Shown in pieces: positions 25,814 through 34,100 of a stretch of DNA of 42,866 nt. Source of the DNA: an uncultured Clostridia bacterium (GTDB lineage Bacteria; Bacillota; Clostridia; TANB77; CAG-508); assembly GCA_934177725.1 (NCBI GenBank), contig CAKPPO010000015.1:1-42866 (forward strand), given 5' to 3'. The notes beneath the pieces are model-generated. The model worked only from the letters and a program-made list of their open reading frames with translations, did not search any database and was not told where the DNA came from. Position numbers and translations under genes: made by a program. Numbering within the stretch: the first letter of the stretch is position 1; every line of letters begins with the position of its first letter.

Positions 25814-26485
25814 TTATACCTCCTTAACTATCTTTCCGTCTTCTATGGTTATAATTCTATCTGCTACTTTTGCAATTTCCAAGTTATGTGTAATCATTAT
25901 TATTGTTTGTTTAAAGTCTTTGTTAGACTTTTTCAACAATGCTACAACTTCATCGCTTGATTTTGAGTCTAAATTTCCTGTTGGCTCATCTGCTAAAATT
26001 ATTGCAGGATTTGTTATTAAAGCTCTTCCTATTGATGTTCTTTGTTGTTGTCCTCCAGACAGTTCGTTTGGAAGATGTGTTCTTCTTTCATTTAGCCCCA
26101 AAAGATCTATTAGTTCATCAAGTTTTGATTTATTTACTTCTCTACCATCTAAACTTAATGGTAATGTTATATTTTCCTCTACATTTAGTATTGGAATCAA
26201 ATTATAGAATTGATATATTAGTCCTACTTGTCTTCTTCTAAAAATTGCAAGTCCATCATCATTTAATTTGTAAATATCTTTTCCTTCTATAAATACCTTT
26301 CCACTAGTTGGTCTATCTACTCCTCCTAATAGATGTAATAATGTAGATTTTCCACTTCCTGAAGCACCTACTATTGCCACAAATTCACCCTTTTCTACTG
26401 AAAAAGACACATTATCCAAAGCAGTTACTTTAGTTTGACCTTTTCCATATTCTTTGCATAAGTTTTCAACCCTTAATATTTCCAT
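25814..26485 (-). CDS. ABC transporter ATP-binding protein
   Basis: 223 residues, MacB/LolD/BceA-like. Walker A GASGSGKST (about 40-48), Q loop YQFYNLIP, signature LSGGQQQRTSIGRAL, Walker B IILADEPTGNLDS, D loop and switch His in MITHNLEIA. It is the first gene of the two-gene transporter operon and starts from a promoter carrying a heptamer direct repeat. Supplies energy to the FtsX-type permease downstream. RBS AAGGAG. Confidence 0.96.
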   Translation of the reverse strand: MEILRVENLCKEYGKGQTKVTALDNVSFSVEKGEFVAIVGASGSGKSTLLHLLGGVDRPTSGKVFIEGKDIYKLNDDGLAIFRRRQVGLIYQFYNLIPILNVEENITLPLSLDGREVNKSKLDELIDLLGLNERRTHLPNELSGGQQQRTSIGRALITNPAIILADEPTGNLDSKSSDEVVALLKKSNKDFKQTIIMITHNLEIAKVADRIITIEDGKIVKEV

Positions 26486-26517
26486 AGTTTTTCTCCTTTT
26501 TTATTTACTTTAAAGAT

Positions 26518-26550
26518 ATTATAAAATATTTAAAGTGACAAGTAAGTGAC
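26518..26550 (-). promoter_or_regulatory. ABC operon promoter with probable response-regulator direct repeat
   Basis: On the minus strand a heptamer GTCACTT occurs twice with an 11-base period (plus-strand AAGTGAC at 26533-26539 and 26544-26550), followed 9 bases later by TATAAT (26518-26523). No good -35 hexamer is present at 17 bases; the repeat takes its place. This is the layout of promoters activated by OmpR-family regulators. Confidence 0.65.
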
Positions 26551-26576
26551 TAAATTAAAATTTTTTTAAGTTTAAA

Positions 26577-26623
26577 ATGGACGCTCTTTCTTGACATTTT
26601 TTGTGTCAGCAAAGAGCGTCCAT
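26577..26623 (-). terminator. Long hairpin after the flavin-reductase-like gene
   Basis: ATGGACGCTCTTT (26577-26589) pairs with AAAGAGCGTCCAT (26611-26623), with inner TGACA/TGTCA (26592-26596, 26604-26608). It lies 10 bases after the stop. The T run on the minus strand comes only after TTTTAAAC, so termination is probable but not certain. Confidence 0.7.
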
Positions 26624-26633
26624 TCTGAACTTT

Positions 26634-27575
26634 TTATTTTTTCTCTTTATTTCGTTTATCTTGTATTATTTCCATTTCTTTTTCTGTAATTAATGTAACA
26701 TTATTTTCTTTTGCCCATGATACACAGCCCTTTAAAACTGTACTTAAAAATACTCTTGGCACTTTTACTAATTTTGCACATGCTTCGTCTGTGAATTTTA
26801 CTTCTGGGTCTATTCTTGAAGCTGCATATTTTACTGTATCTAAACTAATTCCTTTACTTGCCGGAATTGGCTCTGATATTGGTCTTTTAAATCTTGTGTA
26901 CCAAAAATTCTTATTGTCGCGATAGCCATAGTCAACTGGTACTTGTGGGAATGAATTACTATTTACTCCGTCTACAATTGCATCATAATATTTTGGTTTC
27001 ATTAAAATGTGATCTATTTTTAAAATGAAATGTGCACCAAATTTACTTGTAATTCCGTTAAAATCATGATATGGTGGCAAGTATTCTTCTTGTACTGTAT
27101 CATTCTCTGCTCCATCTAATTCTTTTACCCATGTACATTCAAATACTTGGAATGCTTCACTAATTATTTTAGGAAATTGTTCATTTGGATTTTCTCTTGC
27201 TCTTTTTCCATCTACTAATGTAAATATGCAGTCTTTCATTTTTTCTTCGGTTGTTTCTCCTGGATATCCAAGTCTAACTGCTTCTTTAAAATATTTTCTT
27301 TTATCTGTAATAAAATTGATTGAACATTTTCCTGTTCTTAATATGTTTTTTGCTGTATTTGAGCTATTTCTACAGCAAAGTACCATTGCATAATAATCCT
27401 TTCCTGCAATATAGTAAGGAAAACATAATGAATATGAACCTATATTTGTTTGTCCTGATTCACTTAATGTTCCTATCTCTGTTGTTGGCATTGGGAAAAA
27501 GCTTGATGTTTGATAAAAGTTATCAACTATTCTCAAATCCCTAAAACCATTTAATTCTTCAATTTTCTTTTCCAT
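26634..27575 (-). CDS. Flavin-reductase-like FMN-binding protein with PCP_red-like tail
   Basis: 313 residues from the ATG at 27573-27575, chosen because AAAGGA lies 10 bases upstream; a TTG three codons earlier is too close to it. Residues about 30-215 resemble the flavin reductase-like split barrel (TNIGSYSLCFPYYIAG, MVLCCRNSSNTAKNILRTGKCSINFI, FILKIDHI). The C-terminal 60 residues (FTDEACAKLVKVPRVFLSTVLKGCVSWAKENN onward) resemble the small PCP_red helical domain seen in some reductases. It may reduce or bind FMN; the substrate is unknown. It follows the DMT transporter gene by 61 bases and may share its transcript. Confidence 0.7.
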   Translation of the reverse strand: MEKKIEELNGFRDLRIVDNFYQTSSFFPMPTTEIGTLSESGQTNIGSYSLCFPYYIAGKDYYAMVLCCRNSSNTAKNILRTGKCSINFITDKRKYFKEAVRLGYPGETTEEKMKDCIFTLVDGKRARENPNEQFPKIISEAFQVFECTWVKELDGAENDTVQEEYLPPYHDFNGITSKFGAHFILKIDHILMKPKYYDAIVDGVNSNSFPQVPVDYGYRDNKNFWYTRFKRPISEPIPASKGISLDTVKYAASRIDPEVKFTDEACAKLVKVPRVFLSTVLKGCVSWAKENNVTLITEKEMEIIQDKRNKEKK

Positions 27576-27636
27576 AAAAATCAAATCCTTTCTTTTGTAT
27601 ATTTATATTTTTTAAATCTATAAAGATTTATGTTTT

Positions 27637-28497
27637 TTATAAAATTGCTAGAGCTAAAACACATGCAAAAATTCCTAATATCATAAGATATTTTTTAAAA
27701 GTAATTTTCTCTTTTAATATAATTCTTGATGCTAATATCGTTACAACTATAGAACTTGTACTAATTACAGAAATTGTTGAAACATTTCCATTTACTAATG
27801 CAAACCTGTCAAATATTGATGATGTAGTATCTAGCAATGATTGCAATATAAAATATTTTTTACTATTTATTTTTCTAATATCTATGTAATTCCATTGTTT
27901 TGTTATTAAGCAATATACTAATATTCCTATTATAATCACTATTGCATAGTTAAATACTACATATAGTGGATTTTGAAATTCTGTAACATATATTTTGTTT
28001 ATGAAATTAGAAATTCCATTAAAAACTACAAATCCCCATGAATATAAAATTGCTCTCTTTTCTATTTTTTTATCAACACTAATATCTTTACTCTTTGTTA
28101 TCATTATAGATAATATAACTAATATAATAGAAAACATTAGTTGTAATAATGTACAATTTTCTTTTAAAAATACTATTCCTAACATAAATGTTACAACTAC
28201 TTTTGCTTTTTGTATAGATGTAGTTATAACTACTTTACCATATTTTGTTGCTGAAATTGCGCAATAAAAACCTATTGATTGCATTAAAACTCCCGGCAAC
28301 ATTTTTATTATATCTATAATATTTAATTTAACTATGAATTCTGGACAAGCAACTAAACTTACTACAATCATTGTAAAATGATAAATAAGTAAGCCCATTA
28401 TTGCTACTCTTTTTGGTTCATTATTTGAACATTTTTTTAATACTATTGGTATAAATCCAGAAATAACTGTTGATAATAAGCACCAATATAGCCACAT
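27637..28497 (-). CDS. DMT-superfamily (EamA) transporter
   Basis: 286 residues with about ten hydrophobic helices in two five-helix halves. The half-repeat is visible as GVLMQSIGFYCAISATKYGKVVITTSIQKAKVVVTFMLGIVFLKE in the first half and LDTTSSIFDRFALVNGNVSTISVISTSSIVVTILASRIILKEKIT in the second, each ending in the LKE signature of EamA proteins. Substrate unknown (amino acids, sugars or metabolites are typical). It is 11 bases downstream of a GNAT gene and 3' of a Nudix gene, forming a small operon. Confidence 0.85.
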   Translation of the reverse strand: MWLYWCLLSTVISGFIPIVLKKCSNNEPKRVAIMGLLIYHFTMIVVSLVACPEFIVKLNIIDIIKMLPGVLMQSIGFYCAISATKYGKVVITTSIQKAKVVVTFMLGIVFLKENCTLLQLMFSIILVILSIMITKSKDISVDKKIEKRAILYSWGFVVFNGISNFINKIYVTEFQNPLYVVFNYAIVIIIGILVYCLITKQWNYIDIRKINSKKYFILQSLLDTTSSIFDRFALVNGNVSTISVISTSSIVVTILASRIILKEKITFKKYLMILGIFACVLALAIL

Positions 28498-28508
28498 TTG
28501 TTATCCTC

Positions 28509-28949
28509 CTAATTTTCATATATATCATCATTAATTTTTAGTACCATTTTTCTATAATGAGTTTTAAATCCTAATCTTTCATACAAATCTCTTGCAATGT
28601 TTTCTCCTATAACTTCTAATGACATATCTTTATTTTGTTCTTTTGCCATTTCAATTAATTTGCTTAATGCTATTGTTCCTATTCCTTGACCTCTATATTT
28701 TTCATCTATAAAAAATCGATATAAATATATTTCTTTTTCATAGTTTTTTATTCCTATAAAACCAACCATTTCATTCTTACACATAATTTTATAATATTCT
28801 TCGTTTTTCTTAAAAGTCAATTCTTCTGGTTTTATAATTCTTAGTTGATATATTGAATCAACTGTATTATGATGTTTCCATTCTTCTATTATCCAACTTC
28901 TAAAATAGTCATTATTTTCTTTTTCTAATTTTATATCTTTGTTATCCAT
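28509..28949 (-). CDS. GNAT family N-acetyltransferase
   Basis: 146 residues. The acetyl-CoA pyrophosphate loop YRGQGIGTIALSKLIEMA (about 88-105) follows the β4 strand IYLYRFFIDEKY, and the C-terminal ARDLYERLGFKTHYRKM block gives the conserved Tyr and GF. The substrate cannot be predicted. It is 9 bases downstream of the Nudix gene and 11 upstream of the DMT transporter gene. Confidence 0.9.
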   Translation of the reverse strand: MDNKDIKLEKENNDYFRSWIIEEWKHHNTVDSIYQLRIIKPEELTFKKNEEYYKIMCKNEMVGFIGIKNYEKEIYLYRFFIDEKYRGQGIGTIALSKLIEMAKEQNKDMSLEVIGENIARDLYERLGFKTHYRKMVLKINDDIYEN

Positions 28950-28958
28950 TTTTTTCTC

Positions 28959-29516
28959 TTATAATAATTTTAATTTTTCATTTAATTTTCTATAAATAGG
29001 TTTCATTTTTTCTTCATTTGTAATTATGTCTGCTTTATCTATATCTACCCATTCAACTCCACTATTTTCATCTTCTTTTATTTTTAAGACTTCATTTTCG
29101 TCTGCTTCTAACAAAAAGCAACAATCCAAATGTAAATGGGAAGGTACAAATTTTCCTCTTTTTATGTGGCTATCTACCGTAAGTATTTCTATTGCGAAAA
29201 TTCCGTCATTTAATACTTTCAAATTTTTTAAGCTTGTTTCTTCATTTGCTTCTTTTAATGCTACATGTAATAAATCACTATCTCCGTCTGCATGTCCACC
29301 AGTCCAAGCCCAAGATTTATATATATTATGATATATCATTAATACTTTTGTTTTTTCTTTATTTACTATCCAATTTGATGCTGTAAAATGACACATTCTA
29401 TTTTCTCTTGTTAATACATCTTTAAATGTATCTATGTATTGTAACATCATTTCTTTGTCGTTTTCTTCTTGTTCATTATATGGTTTATATTTTTCAATTT
29501 GTTCTCTTAAATTCAT
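28959..29516 (-). CDS. Nudix hydrolase
   Basis: 185 residues. The Nudix box GHADGDSDLLHVALKEANEETSL (about 94-116) departs from consensus at the first Glu (Ser) and at the Arg (Lys), but keeps the EExx metal-binding pair. GGHADGDSDLL is the form seen in one Nudix subgroup (cd03674-like). A helical N-terminal 40 residues precedes the fold. It cleaves a nucleoside diphosphate linked to an unknown group. First gene of the Nudix-GNAT-DMT run; GGAGG precedes the ATG. Confidence 0.88.
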   Translation of the reverse strand: MNLREQIEKYKPYNEQEENDKEMMLQYIDTFKDVLTRENRMCHFTASNWIVNKEKTKVLMIYHNIYKSWAWTGGHADGDSDLLHVALKEANEETSLKNLKVLNDGIFAIEILTVDSHIKRGKFVPSHLHLDCCFLLEADENEVLKIKEDENSGVEWVDIDKADIITNEEKMKPIYRKLNEKLKLL

Positions 29517-29534
29517 TTTTCTTATGCCTCCCGT

Positions 29535-29807
29535 TTATTTTCTACTAATTAAATTTATATCATAAAAGCAAAAAAAAATAAAGTGTTTTATCACTTCATT
29601 TTTTCCAAGTTCAGTTTCTTTTATCTCATCTATGTACTTGTCTGGAATATGAAAACCTTGACTTGTTCCTACACTTTGAAATCCTTTTGAGTCTTCTATA
29701 ACTACTGCATTTATATCAATCCACTCTCCTAAAAGATTTGTAATTTCTGCTTCACTTGGAATATAAAAATCCGCTTCTATCTTATTATTTTTATTTTCTA
29801 TTTTAAT
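29535..29807 (-). pseudogene. Remnant open frame without a start codon
   Basis: A 90-codon frame with coding character (residues such as EADFYIPSEAEITNLLGEW, then INAVVIEDSKGFQSVG, then FHIPDKYIDEIKE) begins at an ATT that overlaps the nitroreductase stop and has no ATG, GTG or TTG start. It runs through a hairpin with a T run (about 29580-29610) that looks like a terminator. One extra A in the AAAAAA near its end would create a stop just before that hairpin. A decayed gene or a frameshifted 3' part of one is the simplest reading. Family not recognised. Confidence 0.45.
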
Positions 29808-30363
29808 ACCACTCTAAAATTTCTTTTATATCTTTTCTAGGTCTTTGTTTAGGAGTTTGATTTGGATAACCGATAGAAATTGCTGAAACTAATTCCATGC
29901 TTTCGTATCCTACTAATTTCGCTATTTCTTTCTCGGTATACGTTGTATCTCTTATCCAAAGTGAGCCTAATCCTAAATCTGTTGCTCTTAAGCAAATATT
30001 TTCTATAGCTCCTCCTATTGAAAGTGTATCTCCTATAATCCAATTATCTTCATGTTCTTTAAAAACTAATATTAATATAGGTGCTTCTTTTATTATTTTT
30101 GCTGTTGTTATAACACTACTATTAGCATTACATATCTGATCTTCTAACCTTTCTTTTGAATCTTCCTCATTTTTTATCATAATATCTGCAATTTTATCTT
30201 TCGTACTATTTTTTACTATTAAAAATTTCCAAGGTTGTCTATTTTTAGCTGATGGTGCTAATCTTGCACACTCTATTAGTTCTTCTATTAGTTCATTTGG
30301 TACATCTTCATTTGTATATTTTCTAATACTTCTTCTATTTTTTATTGTTTCTTCTAATTCCAT
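29803..30363 (-). CDS. Nitroreductase family protein
   Basis: 186 residues, FMN-dependent oxidoreductase fold. RRSIRKYTNEDVPNELIEELIECARLAPSAKNRQPWKFLIV (9-49) contains the FMN phosphate-binding Arg and Ser residues; IGDTLSIGGAIENICLRATDLGLGSLWI and the C-terminal AISIGYPNQTPKQRPRK are typical. Reduces nitro compounds, quinones or other acceptors with NAD(P)H; the natural substrate is unknown. It is preceded by a truncated glutamine amidotransferase tail and followed by a start-less remnant, so the locus has been rearranged. An RBS (GAGAGGT) lies 6 bases before the ATG, inside the remnant's 3' end. Confidence 0.92.
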   Translation of the reverse strand: MELEETIKNRRSIRKYTNEDVPNELIEELIECARLAPSAKNRQPWKFLIVKNSTKDKIADIMIKNEEDSKERLEDQICNANSSVITTAKIIKEAPILILVFKEHEDNWIIGDTLSIGGAIENICLRATDLGLGSLWIRDTTYTEKEIAKLVGYESMELVSAISIGYPNQTPKQRPRKDIKEILEWY

Positions 30364-30372
30364 TTTAACCTC

Positions 30373-30531
30373 TCATTTCTTACATATATTTATAAATTCT
30401 TTAAATACTTCATTCATATTTTTGTCTTTTGTATATAAACTTTCTGGATGAAACCTTACTCCTATGTAAAACTTTTTGTCTTTAGATTCAATAACATCTG
30501 GATAACCATCTTCACAAAATGCCAAATTGGT
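30373..30531 (-). pseudogene. C-terminal remnant of a class I glutamine amidotransferase (peptidase C26)
   Basis: About 50 codons ending at 30373 read LAFCEDGYPDVIE, then FYIGVRFHPESLY, then a helical tail to a TGA. The A-xEDG-x-E and GVxxHPE pattern, with the catalytic-triad His and Glu, is that of gamma-glutamyl-GABA hydrolase-like (PuuD) glutamine amidotransferases. A TAA lies in frame just upstream and the first 190 or so residues, including the nucleophile Cys, are absent. It is therefore a truncated pseudogene, 9 bases before the nitroreductase start. Confidence 0.7.
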
Positions 30532-30608
30532 TTATTCATAATATTTCCTCTTTGTTTTCCATATACTATCATTGTTTTTTGTCATTCTATCATATATAAA
30601 TAAAAAAA

Positions 30609-30648
30609 TAAAGTACATAATAAATCAATTATTATATACTTTATTTTT
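30609..30648. terminator. Bidirectional terminator after the GyrI-like gene
   Basis: AATAAAGTA pairs with TACTTTATT across a loop of about 22 bases with inner ATAATA/TATTAT pairing, flanked by A and T runs. It lies 28 bases after the GyrI-like stop. Confidence 0.65.
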
Positions 30649-30676
30649 GATTCTTATTTAACATTATGTACTATTT

Positions 30677-31141
30677 TTAATCTTCTATTGCTATATAAAT
30701 ATGAATTTCTTGTTTTTGCATATCTTCTGAATTATTTTGATATTCTTCAAAATCACAAGTATATTTTCTATTTAAATTCATATTCCATATTTCTTGCCAA
30801 GCCTGTCCCACTGATTTTTTTACATCGCCTATTATTACAAATTTAGCATATTTTCCTTTTGGAATAAATTTATTTGCTAATTCCTCATTATCTTTTTCTT
30901 CTTTGCTGACTTCTGCACCTGCAATAAATATATAAGGTTTGGTATAGTCTCCTTCATATTCTGTATATAATCCTATTGTTTTATTATTTACCTTATTTTG
31001 TATTCTATTATATACTCCATCTTCAAATAATTTTTGCCAAGTCATGCCTATATCTTGCACAGATTTTCCTTCTTGATTAGTTGTTTTTATTCTTATTCCC
31101 TCAACAACCTTTTCATCTAATTCTACAATTTCATATTTCAT
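30677..31141 (-). CDS. GyrI-like effector-binding domain protein
   Basis: 154 residues, a stand-alone GyrI/AraC-effector-binding fold. MKYEIVELDEKVVEGIRIKTTN (β1), then QDIGMTWQKLFEDGVYNRI, TIGLYTEYEGDYTKPYIFIAGAEVS, FIPKGKYAKFVIIGD, and a C-terminal EIHIYIAIED strand. Such proteins bind small hydrophobic ligands; stand-alone forms can hydrolyse or sequester xenobiotics. The catalytic residues of the hydrolase subset cannot be confirmed. It is downstream of the helicase-PLD gene by 52 bases with its own AGGAGG. Confidence 0.85.
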   Translation of the reverse strand: MKYEIVELDEKVVEGIRIKTTNQEGKSVQDIGMTWQKLFEDGVYNRIQNKVNNKTIGLYTEYEGDYTKPYIFIAGAEVSKEEKDNEELANKFIPKGKYAKFVIIGDVKKSVGQAWQEIWNMNLNRKYTCDFEEYQNNSEDMQKQEIHIYIAIED

Positions 31142-31193
31142 AATATCTACCTCCTGAGATGAAGTATATATTATTTAACTTGACAACTATATG

Positions 31194-34100
31194 TCATATT
31201 AAAAATCTTTTTATAAATAGTTCTTCTTTTGCATAACTAATTGCATCTTTACTTGTTGTTATTACTGTTCCTTCTATTGCTCTCTCTTTTTCATTCGTTT
31301 TTCCCGCATTAGATAACCAATTATGAGACCCCATAAACATATATTCTTCATCAACTATTACCGATTTAGCATGTATTGGTGGTGCATAAACAAAGTTTTC
31401 TTTTCCTAGTAAATTATATAATTCATTCACTATCTTTCTTACTTCTTCTGTTTTTGCATATCCCATTGATTTAGTCTTTACAAGTTCATTTATAATCTCA
31501 TCTGGTCCATTAACATTTTTGTTTCCGCTTTTGTTTCCGAATAAAATCTTTACTTTGCAACCATTTTCTTTTAGTCTTTTTATTTCACTTATAAACTCTT
31601 CATTTATGACATTTTCTCTAAGCCAAGGAGCCATAATTAGTATTTCTTTTTTTGTATTTTTAAGTATATACATCAATAAATCGTAATGCTGCTTTGCATC
31701 TAAAATAGTACCACTTTTAAAGTGCTGTTGTATATATAATCCAATATTATCATTTGCTACTTCCAACTCTGGCTGTAAAACTTGTAATATTCTTTCACTA
31801 AAATTTTTATTCAATGCTGAATTTTCAATATCATACAAACTATAAATTAGTCCATTTTCCCTAATATATTTTATCAGCTTTGCTATATAATTTTCTGATT
31901 GCTCAGCCACATCTAAATTTCCAATATATATAAATTGCTTTTTAGCTCTTGTTACTGCTACATTTAGCATGTTACACTTATTTCCTATAAATTCCATTGC
32001 CCATTTTGGCTCTATGGCATCTAAAGTTGGAGTAAAAATCACATAATCTTTTTCTTTACCTTGGAATGCATGCACAGTTCCTACTTTTACTTCTGATAGT
32101 CCTTCTCTTTCTAATCTTCTCTCAAGTAAATATTTTTGCTCTTTAAAAGGAGTAACAATTGCAATTGATGGATTATTGCTATCTTGCTCTTTTATATATT
32201 TTATTGCTTGAATACATGCTTCTGCTTCAACTCTATTTTCATTCTTACTTCCGTTTTGATTATTCTTTTTAGTTCTTTTTCCTCGAACATCTAAAGCAAC
32301 CATATTATTAAAAAATGGTTTATTAAGATTATCTTCAACATTCATATTTAATTTATTTTCATACATAGTTTTATTTGAAAAATTTATTATATTTCTTTCA
32401 CATCTATAATGTTCATTAAGTATTATGTTTTCTCCATCACTTAAAATATCAGTATTTCTATTTGCTAAAGTTTGAATGCTATTTTCTTTAATATTTATGT
32501 ATTTAAATTTTTCTCCTATTGCTTTTTGATATTGATCAAAATTTCTATTTACATTTTTGTATATCGGTTCTATTTGCTTAACATCACCTACTACTACAGC
32601 CTTTTTAGTTCTGTAAAGTGCCGTTACTAAATTATGTGGCAATATTTGCCCTGCCTCATCTATCAATGCTAAATCTATATATTCTGGAATTAAATGAAAC
32701 CATCTTTTGTAGAATGAATCTAAAGTGGTTGTCACAACTGGAAAACATAAAAATAGTGTATTCCATAAATTTCTTATTATCTCTTGTTTTTTATCATTAT
32801 ATATATCTGACGAATCATAAAATTTTTTACATATATATAATTGCTGATCTTCTGAAAGAAATAGCTTTAAATTTTCCGCAATTTCTTTTCCATTTTTTAT
32901 TATGTACGCTTCGTTCAATTTTAGTGCTAGAAGAAATAATTCTTGGTTTAACTTATTAAAATAACTATCACAGTACATTTCCATTATACTTGAATAATTC
33001 CAATATTTTTTCTCATTCTTCTCATTAAATTCCTCTATAAGTTTAATTTCTTCTAAGTTAGAACCTATTTTTTCATATTCTGTTTGTAATTTTTGATGTT
33101 TATTGGTTATTTCTTTATACTGGCTATTTAGCTTCTCTTCTTCTTTTTCTAAAGTGCCTTTTTCTTTTATATATTGCTTCATTTGCATACTTGCAGTATC
33201 ATTTTCAACTTGTATCTCAATTATTTTTTCATCAAAATCAACATTTTTATAAGATTTATAGGTTTTGTAATTAATTATTTTGGTAAAAATATTTCTATTT
33301 ATTTTCTCAAATTTAGCTTTATTCTCTTCAAATCCTTTAGTATCAACTTTGTATTTAACAATTTTTTGTTGGATATCTTTTATTTTGTTATTTATGCTTT
33401 CTTCCTTATCTTTATTAGCATCTATTTCTATCTTTCTTTTATTAAGTTCTTTTGCTACATCCCCTATTTCCACTTTTATATCTTGCATTCTATTTTTATT
33501 ATGTTCTTTTTCTTCTTTTAACTTATTTTCTATTTGTTTTAATTCTTTTTTTACGTCCATTCCATAGAAATAACTCTTTGGATTTTTTATTTGAGATAAT
33601 TTTAATAAGAATTTCTCATATTCTTTAACTTCTTCTAGTTTTCTTTGATATTTTACCTTAACTTTTTCTATTAGTATCTCTGTATTATCTCTATTTTGAA
33701 GTTTTTCAAGCATCGGTAAAAATCTTTTGTATAAAAATTCTCTAAAATCATATATATTATCTTGTTTACCAAGTGGAACACATATTAGTCCCTTATACTG
33801 TGCTGTTTCTTTAAATTGTGTACTATTCAACCTTTGTGTCCTATTATATTTTCTTGAAATCGGCATCATATATTTTATTTCTTTATTAATTTCATTTCCG
33901 ACATTTTCTATAGCTTCACTATTTTTACTAGAAACTACTATAGATTTTATTGTTTTTGTATCTTTGTTATACCAATCAATTTTGTAGTATTTACTTTCAT
34001 AATAATTATCAGATATAAAATTCTGATTCCAGTTTTCTAATATCAAATTTGCTCTTTCCACTAACTTATTAGCAATTATTTCTTTTAGTAGCGATGTTTT

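Noticed and set aside
29849..30043. Frame of 64 codons within the nitroreductase gene
   Set aside because: It lies entirely inside the nitroreductase in another frame.
31181..31196. TGACA/TGTCA dyad upstream of the GyrI-like gene as an operator
   Set aside because: Arms of five bases only, overlapping the helicase stop, and no matching promoter could be placed.
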